From Bacteroidaceae bacterium (GTDB lineage: Bacteria; Bacteroidota; Bacteroidia; Bacteroidales; Bacteroidaceae), in contig JAGCPD010000009.1 in assembly GCA_017645305.1 (NCBI GenBank), positions 1 through 64,000 on the forward strand: DNA of 64,000 nucleotides. Reading direction: 5' to 3'. Every line of letters begins with the position of its first letter. Position 1 is the first letter of the stretch. The position numbers were made by a program, and so were the translations under genes. This document shows positions 34,215 to 44,029 of the stretch, piece after piece. Below the pieces are notes generated by a model. That model saw only the letters and a program-made list of their open reading frames with translations. It was not told the origin of the DNA and did no database searches.

Positions 34215-34721
34215 ATGACAATTAACATATTAAGCATTCTTAACGACACTACGGTAGATGGACCTGGTTTCAGAACCTCCATCTACTGTAGTGGCTGTAA
34301 GCACCATTGTGAAGGTTGTCATAATCCGCAGTCATGGGCTTTTGGGGCCGGTGAGGATAAAACCATAGATTCTTTGATGCAAGAGATTATGGCTGATCCA
34401 ATAGCCAATGTTACCTTTACGGGTGGCGATCCCTTTTTTCAGGCAACCGGTTTTGCAGAACTGGCTGAGCGAATTAAAAATGAAACCGGCAAGACCATTT
34501 GGTGTTATACGGGTTTCCTTTTCGAGGATTTGCAGAAGGTTCCTGTGTGTTATAATCTGCTAAAGTATTTGGATGTGTTGGTGGACGGACCCTATATTCA
34601 GGCTTTGCGCGATGAGGACTTGTTATTTCGTGGAAGCAGTAATCAGCGTCTCATAGATGTCCCAGCTTCACTATGTAAGGGCAGTATTGTGCTCTGGAAA
34701 AGAGACGACGACCTTTTTTAA
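34215..34721 (+). CDS. nrdG: Anaerobic ribonucleotide reductase activating protein (radical SAM)
   Basis: The 168-residue radical SAM protein binds a 4Fe-4S cluster through C28, C32 and C35 (CKHHCEGC) and generates the glycyl radical on NrdD. TFTGGDPFFQ is the SAM-contacting motif. Its stop codon overlaps the stop of the convergent ABC exporter gene by four bases (TTAA), and no terminator lies between them. Confidence 0.95.
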   Translation: MTINILSILNDTTVDGPGFRTSIYCSGCKHHCEGCHNPQSWAFGAGEDKTIDSLMQEIMADPIANVTFTGGDPFFQATGFAELAERIKNETGKTIWCYTGFLFEDLQKVPVCYNLLKYLDVLVDGPYIQALRDEDLLFRGSSNQRLIDVPASLCKGSIVLWKRDDDLF

Positions 34722-36346
34722 TTCTCTCTCTTTAGGGTAAGGAATTGTGTACAGTAGTCCAATACGGCTTGGCGGTGTGTGACAAAGATAATGGTTTTTT
34801 CCCCATCAGACCATTGATGCAACCGGCGTAGTAGTTCCTGTTCCGTTTCGTTGTCTAATGCGCTAGTTGCTTCGTCTAATAAAAGGATACATCCTTTACG
34901 CAAGAGAGCGCGTGCAATACTGATGCGTTGCGCCTGACCTTCACTGAGTCCGGTTCCCAATTCACCGCATGTGGTATCCAATCCTCGTTCTATAGCAAAT
35001 TCTGCACAGGCTGTCTGTAGGGCTTCAAGCATCTGTTTCTCTGTGGCGGAAGGATTCCCAAGCAGAAGGTTGTCACGTATAGTGCCGCTGAAGATGGTAT
35101 TCCCTTGGGGTACATATATCAAGTTGCAGCGTGTTTGAGGACTCATGATGTGGTGTTCCCCTTTATCATCATATATTTCTATGTTGCCGCTTTGTGGTTT
35201 CATCAAAGCAAGGATAAGACGGACGAGTGTTGTCTTTCCTGCTCCTGTTTCACCCTGGATGGCAGTAATGCTGCCAATTGGGAAGTTAAACTGCAATTGA
35301 TGTAAAATTGTCCGGTGCTTGTCGTACGCATACGTAACATTTTTAATCTGTATTCCTCCTTCTTTGAGCTGGATGGGTTCTCCGTCGGGTTCCATAGGTA
35401 CATCTTGTAGCTCCATTAGTCTGTCGCAAGCAGTAATGCTATTAACAATGATAGGGATATATCGTGTCAGTTCTCGAAAGGGGCCTTGTATCTGTCCCAC
35501 CAACTGTATGAATGCTATCATCATACCGTATGTTATGGCACCTTCATGAAGGCGAGTAACCCCCCAAAGGAAAGTAATGAGGTATCCGCCGCCAAACCCG
35601 GCACTCAGCATAGTTGCCGAGAAACTACTGAAAAGGGTTCTCTGGCGTATTTGTTTGCGTAATAATGCCTGGCTGATACCTAACCGGTCCACCATACTTT
35701 GACAGCGTTCCAGAGTCTTTAAGATAATACGATGCTGAATACTTTCTTGCAAAATGCTCTGAATCTTGCTATCGGTGTTCCGAATATCTCGAGTAAGAGC
35801 ACGCATTTTTTTGACGTAGATTTTGCTTAAAAGAATAAAGACAGGTGCTACAAATACCAACAAGAAAGCCAACGTTTTATCCATGCTATATAGGAAAATG
35901 AAGGCACCGACAAAGCGGACAATGAGTCCCAATACAGAAGGAATGGTTTCTGTGATGACATTGGTAATGTCCTTCACATCGTGCTCCAGTCGGTTCAGTA
36001 CATCACCGCTATGATGTTTTTCTATGCCGCTCCATTCACTTTGCATTAGGTGGTTGAAAAGGCGTAGCTGAAGCATGTTCTGGCTGCGGACTCCCAATAT
36101 GGCAGCAACCCATTTGCGTGTAAACCCCATAAGTATCTGGGATAGCATGATACCTATGAGTAAGGCTGCGGCAATGTTAAGTGAACTTTCGCTTCGGCCG
36201 GTAGCAATATCAATGGATAGTTTTGTGGCAGCAATGAAAGCAAAATCCAATCCCACGTGGATAATTCCCAAAATAGCATTGATACACGATTGTAGCCGTA
36301 GTCCGCGTGAGGTATTCCAGAACCATCTCAGGATGTTAGTACTCAT
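34718..36346 (-). CDS. ABC-type exporter half-transporter (fused permease-ATPase)
   Basis: The 542-residue protein has a six-helix type 1 exporter domain (about 1-300) followed by the ATPase domain with Walker A GETGAGKTT, signature LSEGQAQR and Walker B ILLLDEATSALD. It probably works as a homodimer; substrate is unknown. The frame runs upstream to 36382 inside nadK, but the ATG at 36346 (MSTNILRWFWNTS) follows the nadK stop by 11 bases and is preferred. It is probably co-transcribed with nadK. Confidence 0.9.
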   Translation of the reverse strand: MSTNILRWFWNTSRGLRLQSCINAILGIIHVGLDFAFIAATKLSIDIATGRSESSLNIAAALLIGIMLSQILMGFTRKWVAAILGVRSQNMLQLRLFNHLMQSEWSGIEKHHSGDVLNRLEHDVKDITNVITETIPSVLGLIVRFVGAFIFLYSMDKTLAFLLVFVAPVFILLSKIYVKKMRALTRDIRNTDSKIQSILQESIQHRIILKTLERCQSMVDRLGISQALLRKQIRQRTLFSSFSATMLSAGFGGGYLITFLWGVTRLHEGAITYGMMIAFIQLVGQIQGPFRELTRYIPIIVNSITACDRLMELQDVPMEPDGEPIQLKEGGIQIKNVTYAYDKHRTILHQLQFNFPIGSITAIQGETGAGKTTLVRLILALMKPQSGNIEIYDDKGEHHIMSPQTRCNLIYVPQGNTIFSGTIRDNLLLGNPSATEKQMLEALQTACAEFAIERGLDTTCGELGTGLSEGQAQRISIARALLRKGCILLLDEATSALDNETEQELLRRLHQWSDGEKTIIFVTHRQAVLDYCTQFLTLKREN

Positions 36347-36357
36347 GACAGGAGGGA

Positions 36358-37242
36358 TTAGATTCTTACGTCGGTTCCCCACATCATCTTTTCGCGCAAA
36401 GTGTGGAAAAAAGAACCGTTGCTACGTTTAATAACTTTTATAAGATACGGTGCCCGTCGTATGGAAAGTTTGATGCCTTCCTGGCATTTCTCGCTTCGTC
36501 CGTCAACAGCGACCAGGAAATTGTGGCTTCTGCTTTCTACTGTCAGAGAGATTTCCTTGTCGTCCGAAAGGCTAAAGGGTCGTACGTTCAAACTGTGCGG
36601 AGCCACCGGAACCAAGCCTATGGTTTTGCTGTCGGGATGCATGACAGGACCTCCTACACTTAAGGCATAACCTGTGCTTCCTGTAGGCGTGTTGATAATA
36701 AGGCCGTCGGCTTGGTACGTTGTCAGATATTCACCATTTATGTCCACGCGGATGCTAATCATTGAGGAATTGTCGCGTTTCAGAACAGCTACTTCGTTCA
36801 GGGCAAATGGATAGTCTGTGGGTTCGCCTAAAGAATAAGAGAGTTGTAGAACACTACGTTCCTCGATACGCATTCCTTCTGCATAAATCTGATTTATGGT
36901 ATATGTGATGTCCTCTGGAGAAAAGTCGGCAAGGAACCCCAGTCGGCCCGTGTTGATTCCAAGGATGGGAATCTCCTTGTTGCCGACACGTCTGGCAACT
37001 TCCAGGAATGTTCCGTCGCCACCCATGCTGATGGCAACATCAGCCTTTAAATCATCTCCATAGATAAGTTGTGAGCATGGAACGTTGATAAGCAAGTCTT
37101 GAGTTAGAAACTCATAAAAAGGGGCATCTATGAGTATGGTAGCCTTATGCATTTCCAGTTCTGTGAGTAATTTCTGGACAGAATTGGCTTTCTTGTGCTG
37201 GTAGATGTTGCCAAAGAGAGCAAATCTCAGGGTTTTCTCCAT
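36358..37242 (-). CDS. nadK: NAD kinase
   Basis: The 294-residue protein has the NAD kinase signature GGDGTFLE at about residues 73-80 and the [16 protein letters not shown] loop. It phosphorylates NAD to NADP in the cytosol. It has a promoter at 37263-37270 facing away from the DJ-1 gene. Confidence 0.95.
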   Translation of the reverse strand: MEKTLRFALFGNIYQHKKANSVQKLLTELEMHKATILIDAPFYEFLTQDLLINVPCSQLIYGDDLKADVAISMGGDGTFLEVARRVGNKEIPILGINTGRLGFLADFSPEDITYTINQIYAEGMRIEERSVLQLSYSLGEPTDYPFALNEVAVLKRDNSSMISIRVDINGEYLTTYQADGLIINTPTGSTGYALSVGGPVMHPDSKTIGLVPVAPHSLNVRPFSLSDDKEISLTVESRSHNFLVAVDGRSEKCQEGIKLSIRRAPYLIKVIKRSNGSFFHTLREKMMWGTDVRI

Positions 37243-37262
37243 TTTTCTTTATTTTTGTCTGG

Positions 37263-37289
37263 CAAAGATAAGAAAAATTCCTAACTTTG
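37263..37289. promoter_or_regulatory. Divergent promoters of nadK and the DJ-1 family gene
   Basis: The minus-strand box TATCTTTG occupies 37270-37263 and the plus-strand box TAACTTTG occupies 37282-37289. Only 11 bases separate the two -7 elements, and each promoter's upstream region runs through the other's -7 box, so polymerases could interfere. Both starts lie within about 35 bases. Confidence 0.6.
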
Positions 37290-37323
37290 CACAAAAAGAT
37301 GACATAATAATATATAGTAAGAA

Positions 37324-37878
37324 ATGATTTACGTATTTTTAGCCACAGGATTCGAGGATATTGAGGCATTGGCCCCAGTTGATATTATGCGCAGAGCAGG
37401 TCTGCCAGTAGAGACCGTTTCCATTACAGGAGCAGAGGTCGTAGAGAGTGCCCACGCGGTAGGAGTCAAAGCAGACAAACTACTAGCAGAGATAGATTTC
37501 AGCAAGGCTGATATGATAGTGTTACCTGGAGGTATGCCCGGCAGTACCAATCTGGATGCCTGTACTCCTCTTACAAGTGCTATTTCTGCACATTATGCAG
37601 CAGGAAAGCCCGTTGCAGCCATCTGTGCGGCTCCTCTTGTTTTTGGTCATTTAGGTATTCTGCAAGGCAAGAATGCGACTTGTTATCCTGGTGTAGAAGG
37701 TGAGTTGGTAGGTGCCGCTTATACGGCTGCCATTGTTGAGAGGGATGGTAACATTATCACAGGTAAGGGACCTGCGGCAGCTTTTGAATTTGGCTATGCC
37801 ATTGTAGATTATTTCAAAGGCACAGGAGCAAGCAATGCGTTGCGTCATGGCATGATTTATCAGGAGTTAGTAGGTTGA
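37324..37878 (+). CDS. DJ-1/PfpI-family protein
   Basis: The 184-residue protein has the DJ-1/ThiJ fold, with an acidic residue in the N-terminal block TGFEDIEALAPVD and the reactive Cys101 in AAICAAPLVFG. Members include deglycase/chaperone-like proteins and ThiJ-type enzymes; the exact role is unresolved. It starts an operon with ispD (3-base gap) and recG (3-base gap). Confidence 0.9.
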   Translation: MIYVFLATGFEDIEALAPVDIMRRAGLPVETVSITGAEVVESAHAVGVKADKLLAEIDFSKADMIVLPGGMPGSTNLDACTPLTSAISAHYAAGKPVAAICAAPLVFGHLGILQGKNATCYPGVEGELVGAAYTAAIVERDGNIITGKGPAAAFEFGYAIVDYFKGTGASNALRHGMIYQELVG

Positions 37879-37881
37879 TAT

Positions 37882-38550
37882 ATGGAGCGTTATGCCATCC
37901 TTGTGGCGGGAGGAAAGGGATTACGCATGGGCGGTGATATTCCCAAGCAGTTTCTGCCTGTTGGCGGAAAACCTGTGCTGATGCGTACCGTAGAAGTGTT
38001 TCGGCAGGCTTACCCAGATATTAATATCATTCTGGTTTTGCCAGTCTCGCAGCAAGAATACTGGCAGCAACTTTGCCGTGAATACGCTTTTAATATTCCT
38101 TTCCAGATTGCCGATGGCGGCGAGACGCGTTTTCACTCTGTCGGGAACGGATTGAAGTTGATACCGGACGATGCAGAAGGTGTTGTGGGTATTCATGATG
38201 GGGTAAGGCCTTTTGTAACGGTCGAGACCATCTTGCGATGCTACGACGAGGCCGTTGTATTTGGAGCTGTTGTGCCTGTTGTCCCTGTCGTAGAAACCGT
38301 TCGGCAGCTCAGAAAAGATGGAACAAGTTTTACCGTTCCGCGTAGCGAGTATAATCTGGTACAGACACCGCAGACATTTCATATTTCATTGCTTAAAGAA
38401 GCTTATCGGCAGCCATATTCCTCTTTTTTTACTGATGATGCTTCTGTTGTGGAAGCCTTGGGGAAACCGGTTCATCTTGTGGAAGGTAATCGTGAGAACA
38501 TAAAAATCACAACGCCGGCTGATATGCGTTTTGTTAACGGGCTATTCTAA
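37882..38550 (+). CDS. ispD: 2-C-methyl-D-erythritol 4-phosphate cytidylyltransferase
   Basis: The 222-residue protein has the nucleotidyltransferase N-terminus [20 protein letters not shown] and the IspD blocks HDGVRPFVT and [10 protein letters not shown]. It makes CDP-methylerythritol in the MEP isoprenoid pathway. It lies between the DJ-1 gene and recG with almost no spacing. Confidence 0.95.
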   Translation: MERYAILVAGGKGLRMGGDIPKQFLPVGGKPVLMRTVEVFRQAYPDINIILVLPVSQQEYWQQLCREYAFNIPFQIADGGETRFHSVGNGLKLIPDDAEGVVGIHDGVRPFVTVETILRCYDEAVVFGAVVPVVPVVETVRQLRKDGTSFTVPRSEYNLVQTPQTFHISLLKEAYRQPYSSFFTDDASVVEALGKPVHLVEGNRENIKITTPADMRFVNGLF

Positions 38551-38553
38551 GAA

Positions 38554-40650
38554 ATGCAAGACCTTAGAAAACTGGAACTTACCTACTTGCCTGGTATAGG
38601 ACCTGCCAGGGCTAAGATGATGAGTCAGGAGTTAAACATCAACTCGTGGCATGACCTTCTGTATTATTTCCCTTATAAGCATATTGACCGCAGTCGGCTC
38701 TATAGGATTAGTGAGCTCTCTACAGATATGCCTTTTGTACAGGTTAAAGGTCAGATTCTGGGTTTTGAAGAAGCAGGAGCGGGTAGGAAGAAACATTTGA
38801 TTGCGCATTTTACAGATGGCCATATGTTGATGGATTTGGTGTGGTTTAACGGCATCAGCTACATAAAGAAAGCTTATAAACTGCGCACGGATTACATCGT
38901 TTTCGGCCGTCCCAACGTTTTTAACGGTCGCATCAATATTACACACCCCGATATAGACCCGGCGGATTCGCTTGTTCTTAGCAAAATGAGTATGCAGCCT
39001 TATTACAGCACTACTGAGAAGATGAAGAAAGCGGGGCTAAATTCGCGTTCGCTTGAGCATTTTACCAGCACGCTGTTTACAAAGCTTCAAGAGCCATTCC
39101 CGGAAACACTTCCTTCTTACCTGATAGAGAGGTTGCATTTGATGTCACTGGACAAGGCGCTGCGTCTTGCTCATTACCCATCTACGGCAATAGAGCTTTC
39201 CCATGCCAATATGCGACTGAAGTTTGAAGAACTCTTCTATATCCAGCTTTCCATTCTTCGATATTCCAGAGAGCGTCAGGCAAAAAGACACGGTTACCGC
39301 TTTGTTAAGGTTGGTGACATGTTTAATAATTTTTATTATCACCATTTGCCTTTTCAACTGACGGGAGCCCAGAAGCGTGTGATAAAGGAGATGCGTTCAG
39401 ATATGAATAGTAGCCGGCAGATGAACAGGTTGCTTCAGGGTGATGTGGGAAGCGGTAAGACATTGGTGGCGCTGATGATTATGTTGTTGGCACTGGATAA
39501 TGGATTCCAGTCTTGTATCATGGCACCTACAGAGATCCTTGCCGAGCAACACCTCGAGACTTTCCGCTCTTTTCTTGGCGATATGGCTGTGCGTGTGGAA
39601 TTGCTTACGGGAACGGTAAAAGGGAAACGTCGTCAGGCTATACTGGATGGGCTTAAGGATGGTTCTGTAGATATTTTGGTTGGAACTCATGCTATAATTG
39701 AGGAAAATGTTGAGTTCAAGCATCTTGGGCTTGCCGTAATTGACGAGCAGCATCGCTTTGGCGTAGCGCAGCGAGCCCGCCTTTGGAAAAAAAGTCAGGT
39801 GCCGCCTCATGTGTTGGTGATGACGGCTACTCCTATCCCCCGTACGTTGGCTATGACACTATACGGAGACCTTGATGTTTCTGTTATAGACGAACTTCCG
39901 CCTGGCCGTAAACCCATCAAGACCATCCATACTTATGATAATAAGCCCGAAATCCTTTTTCAAGGGATACAGCGGGAGATAGAAGCTGGTCATCAGGTGT
40001 ACTTTGTGTTCCCTTTGGTAAAGGAGAGTGAAAAAATGGCCCTTAAGAATGTTGAAGAGGAATTTGTACATCTGCAGGAGATGTTCCCTAATTACCGGCT
40101 TAGTATGGTACACGGACAAATGAAGCCTGCCGATAAGGATGCCGAAATGCAGAAGTTTGTGAATGGCGAAACTCAGATTCTTGTTGCAACTACAGTGATA
40201 GAGGTAGGTGTGAATGTACCTAATGCCTCTGTAATGGTTATACAGAATGCTGAGCGTTTCGGTCTTTCCCAACTTCATCAGCTTAGGGGAAGGGTAGGCC
40301 GGGGAGCTGAACAGTCCTATTGTATTTTGGTTACCGGCTATGAGTTGGCAAGAGATACGAGACGGCGTATTCAGATTATGACGGAGACGAATGACGGCTT
40401 TGAGATAGCAGAAGAAGACCTTAAGCTTCGCGGACCAGGTGACCTTGAGGGAACACAGCAGAGCGGCATTGCTTTTGACTTGAAGTTGGCTAATCTGGCG
40501 CGTGACGGACAATTGGTGCAGTTGGCTCGTGATACAGCTACCAGTGTATTAGATGCTGACCCGCAGCAGAATCTGCCGAAAAACCAAATATTATGGACTC
40601 GCATGAACGAGTTAAATCAGAAGGAGGAAGATTGGAGTCGGATATCATAA
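38554..40650 (+). CDS. recG: ATP-dependent DNA helicase RecG
   Basis: The 698-residue protein has an N-terminal wedge/OB domain (about 60-160) and two helicase domains: Walker A GDVGSGKT near residue 296, DEQHRFGV near 395, then TATPIPRT, and motif VI QLRGRVGR. It remodels stalled forks and branched DNA. The opening ELTYLPGIGPARAKMM is typical of the family. Confidence 0.96.
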   Translation: MQDLRKLELTYLPGIGPARAKMMSQELNINSWHDLLYYFPYKHIDRSRLYRISELSTDMPFVQVKGQILGFEEAGAGRKKHLIAHFTDGHMLMDLVWFNGISYIKKAYKLRTDYIVFGRPNVFNGRINITHPDIDPADSLVLSKMSMQPYYSTTEKMKKAGLNSRSLEHFTSTLFTKLQEPFPETLPSYLIERLHLMSLDKALRLAHYPSTAIELSHANMRLKFEELFYIQLSILRYSRERQAKRHGYRFVKVGDMFNNFYYHHLPFQLTGAQKRVIKEMRSDMNSSRQMNRLLQGDVGSGKTLVALMIMLLALDNGFQSCIMAPTEILAEQHLETFRSFLGDMAVRVELLTGTVKGKRRQAILDGLKDGSVDILVGTHAIIEENVEFKHLGLAVIDEQHRFGVAQRARLWKKSQVPPHVLVMTATPIPRTLAMTLYGDLDVSVIDELPPGRKPIKTIHTYDNKPEILFQGIQREIEAGHQVYFVFPLVKESEKMALKNVEEEFVHLQEMFPNYRLSMVHGQMKPADKDAEMQKFVNGETQILVATTVIEVGVNVPNASVMVIQNAERFGLSQLHQLRGRVGRGAEQSYCILVTGYELARDTRRRIQIMTETNDGFEIAEEDLKLRGPGDLEGTQQSGIAFDLKLANLARDGQLVQLARDTATSVLDADPQQNLPKNQILWTRMNELNQKEEDWSRIS

Positions 40651-40671
40651 TGGTAACAAATGTGTATTGAT

Positions 40672-42288
40672 ATGAAAAGAAAAAGAGTTATGCCTTTTTT
40701 TATGGTTTTCTGCTTGTTGGCAAATGCCTGTGGCAGCAATCAGGCGGCAGATAATAGTGCAGATAGTTTAGATACCTTGGTTGTCGAGGTCGAACAGGAA
40801 CCGGAAGTGACTCCTTACCCCGCTACACAGTTCCCCTCGGTGGAAGCCTTGAATTACAAGGTGGATGTCTTCGATACTTTGCATAGCGGCGTTATTGAGA
40901 ATCTTTCCGACTTGTATGCCGGCACTCCTGGCGTTTTTACTTTCCGAGGGAATCTTATGCGTAATGCAGATTTTGGCGGAAGGGTAGAAGGCAGGCCGGA
41001 TACACTTGTTGTAAATTGGACGTTTGATACGGCAACGGATAACCGTCGGACATCCGTTGGAACGTGGGGTGGTGGCACGGGATGGACAGGTCAGCCTCTG
41101 TATGTATGTTGGCCAGACAGCATGTTGCAGCGTTTTCGCAAGGAGGGTTTTGACGAAAAGTACAAACTGGCAAAGCAGGAAGTAATGTTCGGCTCCCTTT
41201 GTTCCAGGGCATATTTTTTGAATTTTGAGACAGGTGAGCCAACACGTCCTGCCATTGATGTGTTAAATCCCATTAAGGGGACAGGATCTATTGACCCAAC
41301 GATGAACGGCAATCTCTATATTGGTCAGGGTGTTCCGGCGGTAGAGCCTATTGGTGCCATGTGTATCAGTCTTTTTCAGCATAAGATTACGCATTTCTTT
41401 GGCAGGGATGCAAAGGCTTGGCGTGGTTGGTCAGCTTATGATTCTTCACCAGTTAGGATGGGGCGTTTTCTCATTCGGCCTGGTGAAAACGGTACGTTGT
41501 ACAAATTTCTGGTAAGCAATGATGGTGACCTTACACTTCATTCCACCTTGCGTTTCCGCAAGAAGGTTTTGTCTGGGGCTGGTGGCATAGAATGCTCTAT
41601 TGCCGTGGTAGCTAATTATGGAGTTGTTGGTGATAATCATGGTAATGTGGTATGCGTAGATCTTAATACCATGCAGCCGGTATGGTATTATGACCTTGCC
41701 GATGATATTGATGCTTCTCCCGTTATTGAAATGGAAGGTGATACACCCTATGTATATGTAGGGTGCGAAGTTGACCGCCAAGGCTATTCTGGTACGGCAA
41801 ACTTTGCTAAGATAAATGTTCTCAATGGCCAGGAGGTCTGGTGTTTGAGAACTCCGTCTTATAAAGCGTCAGTCGGAGAGAAGCACTTTGACGGAGGATA
41901 TTATGCAACCCCTCTCATAGGAAAGGGAAATTGCAGCGACAGGATTTTCGCAAATTTCGTAGAAAATAGTCCGGGAGGAGGGCAACCAGGTTTCTTTATT
42001 GCCATCAACAAAAAAACGGGCGAGGTTCTTTATCGTGTCAGGCTCCGTCATTATGCGTGGTCTTCACCAGTACAGTTTCTTAATGAGAAAAACGAGTGTT
42101 TTGTTTTAACGGCTGATACCTACGGGAATATATATATATTTGACGGAAAGAATGGGGAAGAACTCTGCTGTCTTCACATAGGCTCTAATTTCGAGTCATC
42201 TCCTGTAGTTGAAGGCAATCAGATTGTGATAGGTTCTCGTGGAAAGACTATCTACAAACTGACAATAGGGAATCGTAAAAAGAGTTAA
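40672..42288 (+). CDS. PQQ-like beta-propeller lipoprotein
   Basis: The 538-residue protein starts MKRKRVMPFFMVFCLLANAC, with a lipobox cysteine, and has repeated propeller blades (GNVVCVDLNTMQPVWYYDL; IFANFVENSPGG...FFIAINKKTGEVLYR; GNIYIFDGKNGEELC). The blades resemble the PQQ/BamB propeller but PQQ binding is not implied. The first 100 residues after the lipobox are acidic and low in complexity. The open frame starts earlier, at 40660, but the lipoprotein start is the ATG at 40672. The role is unknown, probably in the envelope. It follows recG closely. Confidence 0.85.
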   Translation: MKRKRVMPFFMVFCLLANACGSNQAADNSADSLDTLVVEVEQEPEVTPYPATQFPSVEALNYKVDVFDTLHSGVIENLSDLYAGTPGVFTFRGNLMRNADFGGRVEGRPDTLVVNWTFDTATDNRRTSVGTWGGGTGWTGQPLYVCWPDSMLQRFRKEGFDEKYKLAKQEVMFGSLCSRAYFLNFETGEPTRPAIDVLNPIKGTGSIDPTMNGNLYIGQGVPAVEPIGAMCISLFQHKITHFFGRDAKAWRGWSAYDSSPVRMGRFLIRPGENGTLYKFLVSNDGDLTLHSTLRFRKKVLSGAGGIECSIAVVANYGVVGDNHGNVVCVDLNTMQPVWYYDLADDIDASPVIEMEGDTPYVYVGCEVDRQGYSGTANFAKINVLNGQEVWCLRTPSYKASVGEKHFDGGYYATPLIGKGNCSDRIFANFVENSPGGGQPGFFIAINKKTGEVLYRVRLRHYAWSSPVQFLNEKNECFVLTADTYGNIYIFDGKNGEELCCLHIGSNFESSPVVEGNQIVIGSRGKTIYKLTIGNRKKS

Positions 42289-42316
42289 AAGTCTTTGTCG
42301 TTTCATTTTTTCTTCG

Positions 42317-42324
42317 TACCTTTG
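42317..42324 (+). promoter_or_regulatory. -7 element (TACCTTTG) of ndk
   Basis: A TAnnTTTG box with a T-rich -33 region lies 56 bases before the ndk start. Confidence 0.6.
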
Positions 42325-42379
42325 CAACCGCAAATCGGGATTGATCCCATTTGAGAATAGGATAATTAAAAGGAACCTC

Positions 42380-42847
42380 ATGCTGGAAAGGACTCTGGTT
42401 TTGTTAAAACCAAGCACGATACAAAGAGCGCTGATTGGTGAAATTGTCAATCGTTTTGAGAAGAAAGGCCTTCGTATTGCTGGAATGAAAATGTTGCAGT
42501 TGGATGATGCTATTCTGGAGGAGCATTACGCTCATTTGGTAAAGAAGCCGTTTTTCCCTTCTCTGAAGGCATCAATGATGAAGACTCCTGTTATAGCAAT
42601 GTGTCTTGAAGGGGTTGATGCAATTGCAGTGGTCCGTTATATTACTGGTTATACCAACGGTCGTAAGGCTGATGCCGGAACTATCCGTGGTGACTATTGT
42701 ATGAGTAACCAGCAGAATATTGTTCATGCCTCTGACTCACCCGAGGCTGCCGCCATCGAACTGAATCGGTTCTTTAAACCCGGTGAGATTTTTGATTTGG
42801 GCAACTTGAATATGGATCGTTTGTATGCTGTGGATGAGGCAAACTAA
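42380..42847 (+). CDS. ndk: Nucleoside diphosphate kinase
   Basis: The 155-residue protein starts MLERTLVLLKPSTIQR and has the active-site histidine H116 in NIVHASDSPE. It transfers the gamma phosphate among nucleotides. The frame extends upstream to 42341, but the extra 13 residues are not conserved. A 7-base gap separates it from the M23 peptidase start. Confidence 0.95.
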   Translation: MLERTLVLLKPSTIQRALIGEIVNRFEKKGLRIAGMKMLQLDDAILEEHYAHLVKKPFFPSLKASMMKTPVIAMCLEGVDAIAVVRYITGYTNGRKADAGTIRGDYCMSNQQNIVHASDSPEAAAIELNRFFKPGEIFDLGNLNMDRLYAVDEAN

Positions 42848-42854
42848 TGTGAAA

Positions 42855-43820
42855 ATGATGAAAACAAAAATGATAAAGAAGTTTATTTTTATGATGGCCA
42901 TAGCCTGTGTTGCCACTTCTGGTATTGCACAGGACAAATTGGCAAGTATGGCTCCTGTAGATAAGAAAATGCGTACAATAGACAGTCTCTCTATCGTACA
43001 CCTGCTTCAGCACGAAGAAGTTGCACAGGCCCCTGCTTCTGCACTTTATCCTGAGTGGAATAATGTTTACACAACTCATTACGGTGTAGAGATTCCTGAA
43101 GAGTATAAGATTGATTTGCGTGGTTTTCATATGCCTGCAGACAGCCGTTTGGTAACAAGTCATTTCGGTTATCGTAAGACATTCCACCGCAACCATTATG
43201 GTACAGATATAAAGGTGTATGTCGGTGATACTATCCGTGCAGCTTTCAGCGGTAAGATTCGTATTGTTGCTTACGAAGGTAAGGGGTACGGACGTTATGT
43301 TATTATCCGTCATTCTAATGGGTTGGAGACCTTGTATGGCCACATGAGCAAGCAGCTGGTGAAGGAAGATCAGATGGTAAAGGCTGGCGAGCCTATAGGT
43401 TTGGGTGGAAATACCGGCCGTTCCACAGGTGCTCACCTGCATTTTGAAACTCGTTTCTTGGGCCAGTTTATCAATCCTGAGAAGCTGTTCAATTTCGAGA
43501 TGCAAGACGTAAAGGCCGACTATTATGTATATCGTTCTAATGGCAGTGGTTCTCTGATGAACGCTACAGGCGTTTTGGCAGCCAGTGAGACAGAGGATGA
43601 GGTTGTGGAAGACAAGGTGGAGGAGAGCCGGAACTTCCAGCAGCAGAGAATTGCTGCCCAGAAGGCAAAGCCCCGTACACGTATTCACAAGGTGCAGAAA
43701 GGCGAGAGTCTTTCCTCCATTGCCAAAAAGTACAAGACTTCGGTTAGTGAGTTGTGCCGCCTGAATGGTATTACCCAGAAATCAACACTTCGTGTCGGTC
43801 AGATTCTGAAACATAGCTGA
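42855..43820 (+). CDS. M23 endopeptidase with C-terminal LysM domain
   Basis: After a hydrophobic signal (FIFMMAIACVATSGIAQ) comes an M23/LytM domain with the zinc ligands in HFGYRK...HYGTDI and in HLHFETRFLG, and GLETLYGHMSKQ between. The C-terminus has a LysM peptidoglycan-binding repeat (HKVQKGESLSSIAKKYKTSV, about 275-320). It probably cleaves peptide crosslinks in the wall. Several in-frame starts exist (42855, 42858, 42870), so the exact start is uncertain. Confidence 0.9.
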   Translation: MMKTKMIKKFIFMMAIACVATSGIAQDKLASMAPVDKKMRTIDSLSIVHLLQHEEVAQAPASALYPEWNNVYTTHYGVEIPEEYKIDLRGFHMPADSRLVTSHFGYRKTFHRNHYGTDIKVYVGDTIRAAFSGKIRIVAYEGKGYGRYVIIRHSNGLETLYGHMSKQLVKEDQMVKAGEPIGLGGNTGRSTGAHLHFETRFLGQFINPEKLFNFEMQDVKADYYVYRSNGSGSLMNATGVLAASETEDEVVEDKVEESRNFQQQRIAAQKAKPRTRIHKVQKGESLSSIAKKYKTSVSELCRLNGITQKSTLRVGQILKHS

Positions 43821-43842
43821 TAAGGCAGTTAACTTATAGAAA

Positions 43843-43880
43843 GAGAGACGCCCATGGAATTAACCTTGCGGCGTCTTCTT
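43843..43880 (+). terminator. Terminator of the ndk-M23 peptidase operon
   Basis: AGACGCC (43846-43852) pairs with GGCGTCT (43870-43876) and is followed by a short T run. Confidence 0.65.
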
Positions 43881-43957
43881 TTATCCTTGAAACACTGAGA
43901 AAAGTGAATGTTTGGTACTTTTAGACTTCGTCAGTGGGGTACTTCCGCTTGACAATA

Positions 43958-44009
43958 AAAATAAAAAGAGTTTTTATTTTGTATTATTCTCGCTTATTTG
44001 TACCTTTGC
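43958..44009 (+). promoter_or_regulatory. Shared promoter module, copy B (DUF1599/tpiA operon)
   Basis: A perfect A/T inverted repeat (AAAATAAAAA, GAG, TTTTTATTTT; 43958-43980) is followed by GTATTATTCTCGCTTATTTG and the -7 box TACCTTTG (44001-44008). The start codon is 21 bases further on. Confidence 0.75.
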
Positions 44010-44029
44010 ACAATAATATATATTATATA

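Noticed and set aside
40672..42288. The beta-propeller lipoprotein as the outer-membrane assembly factor BamB
   Set aside because: Only the propeller fold is shared. Length, an acidic N-terminal stretch and the absence of bam neighbours do not support it.
42774..43688. A 304-codon minus-strand frame across ndk and the M23 peptidase
   Set aside because: It crosses two well-supported genes and has no promoter or recognisable domain.
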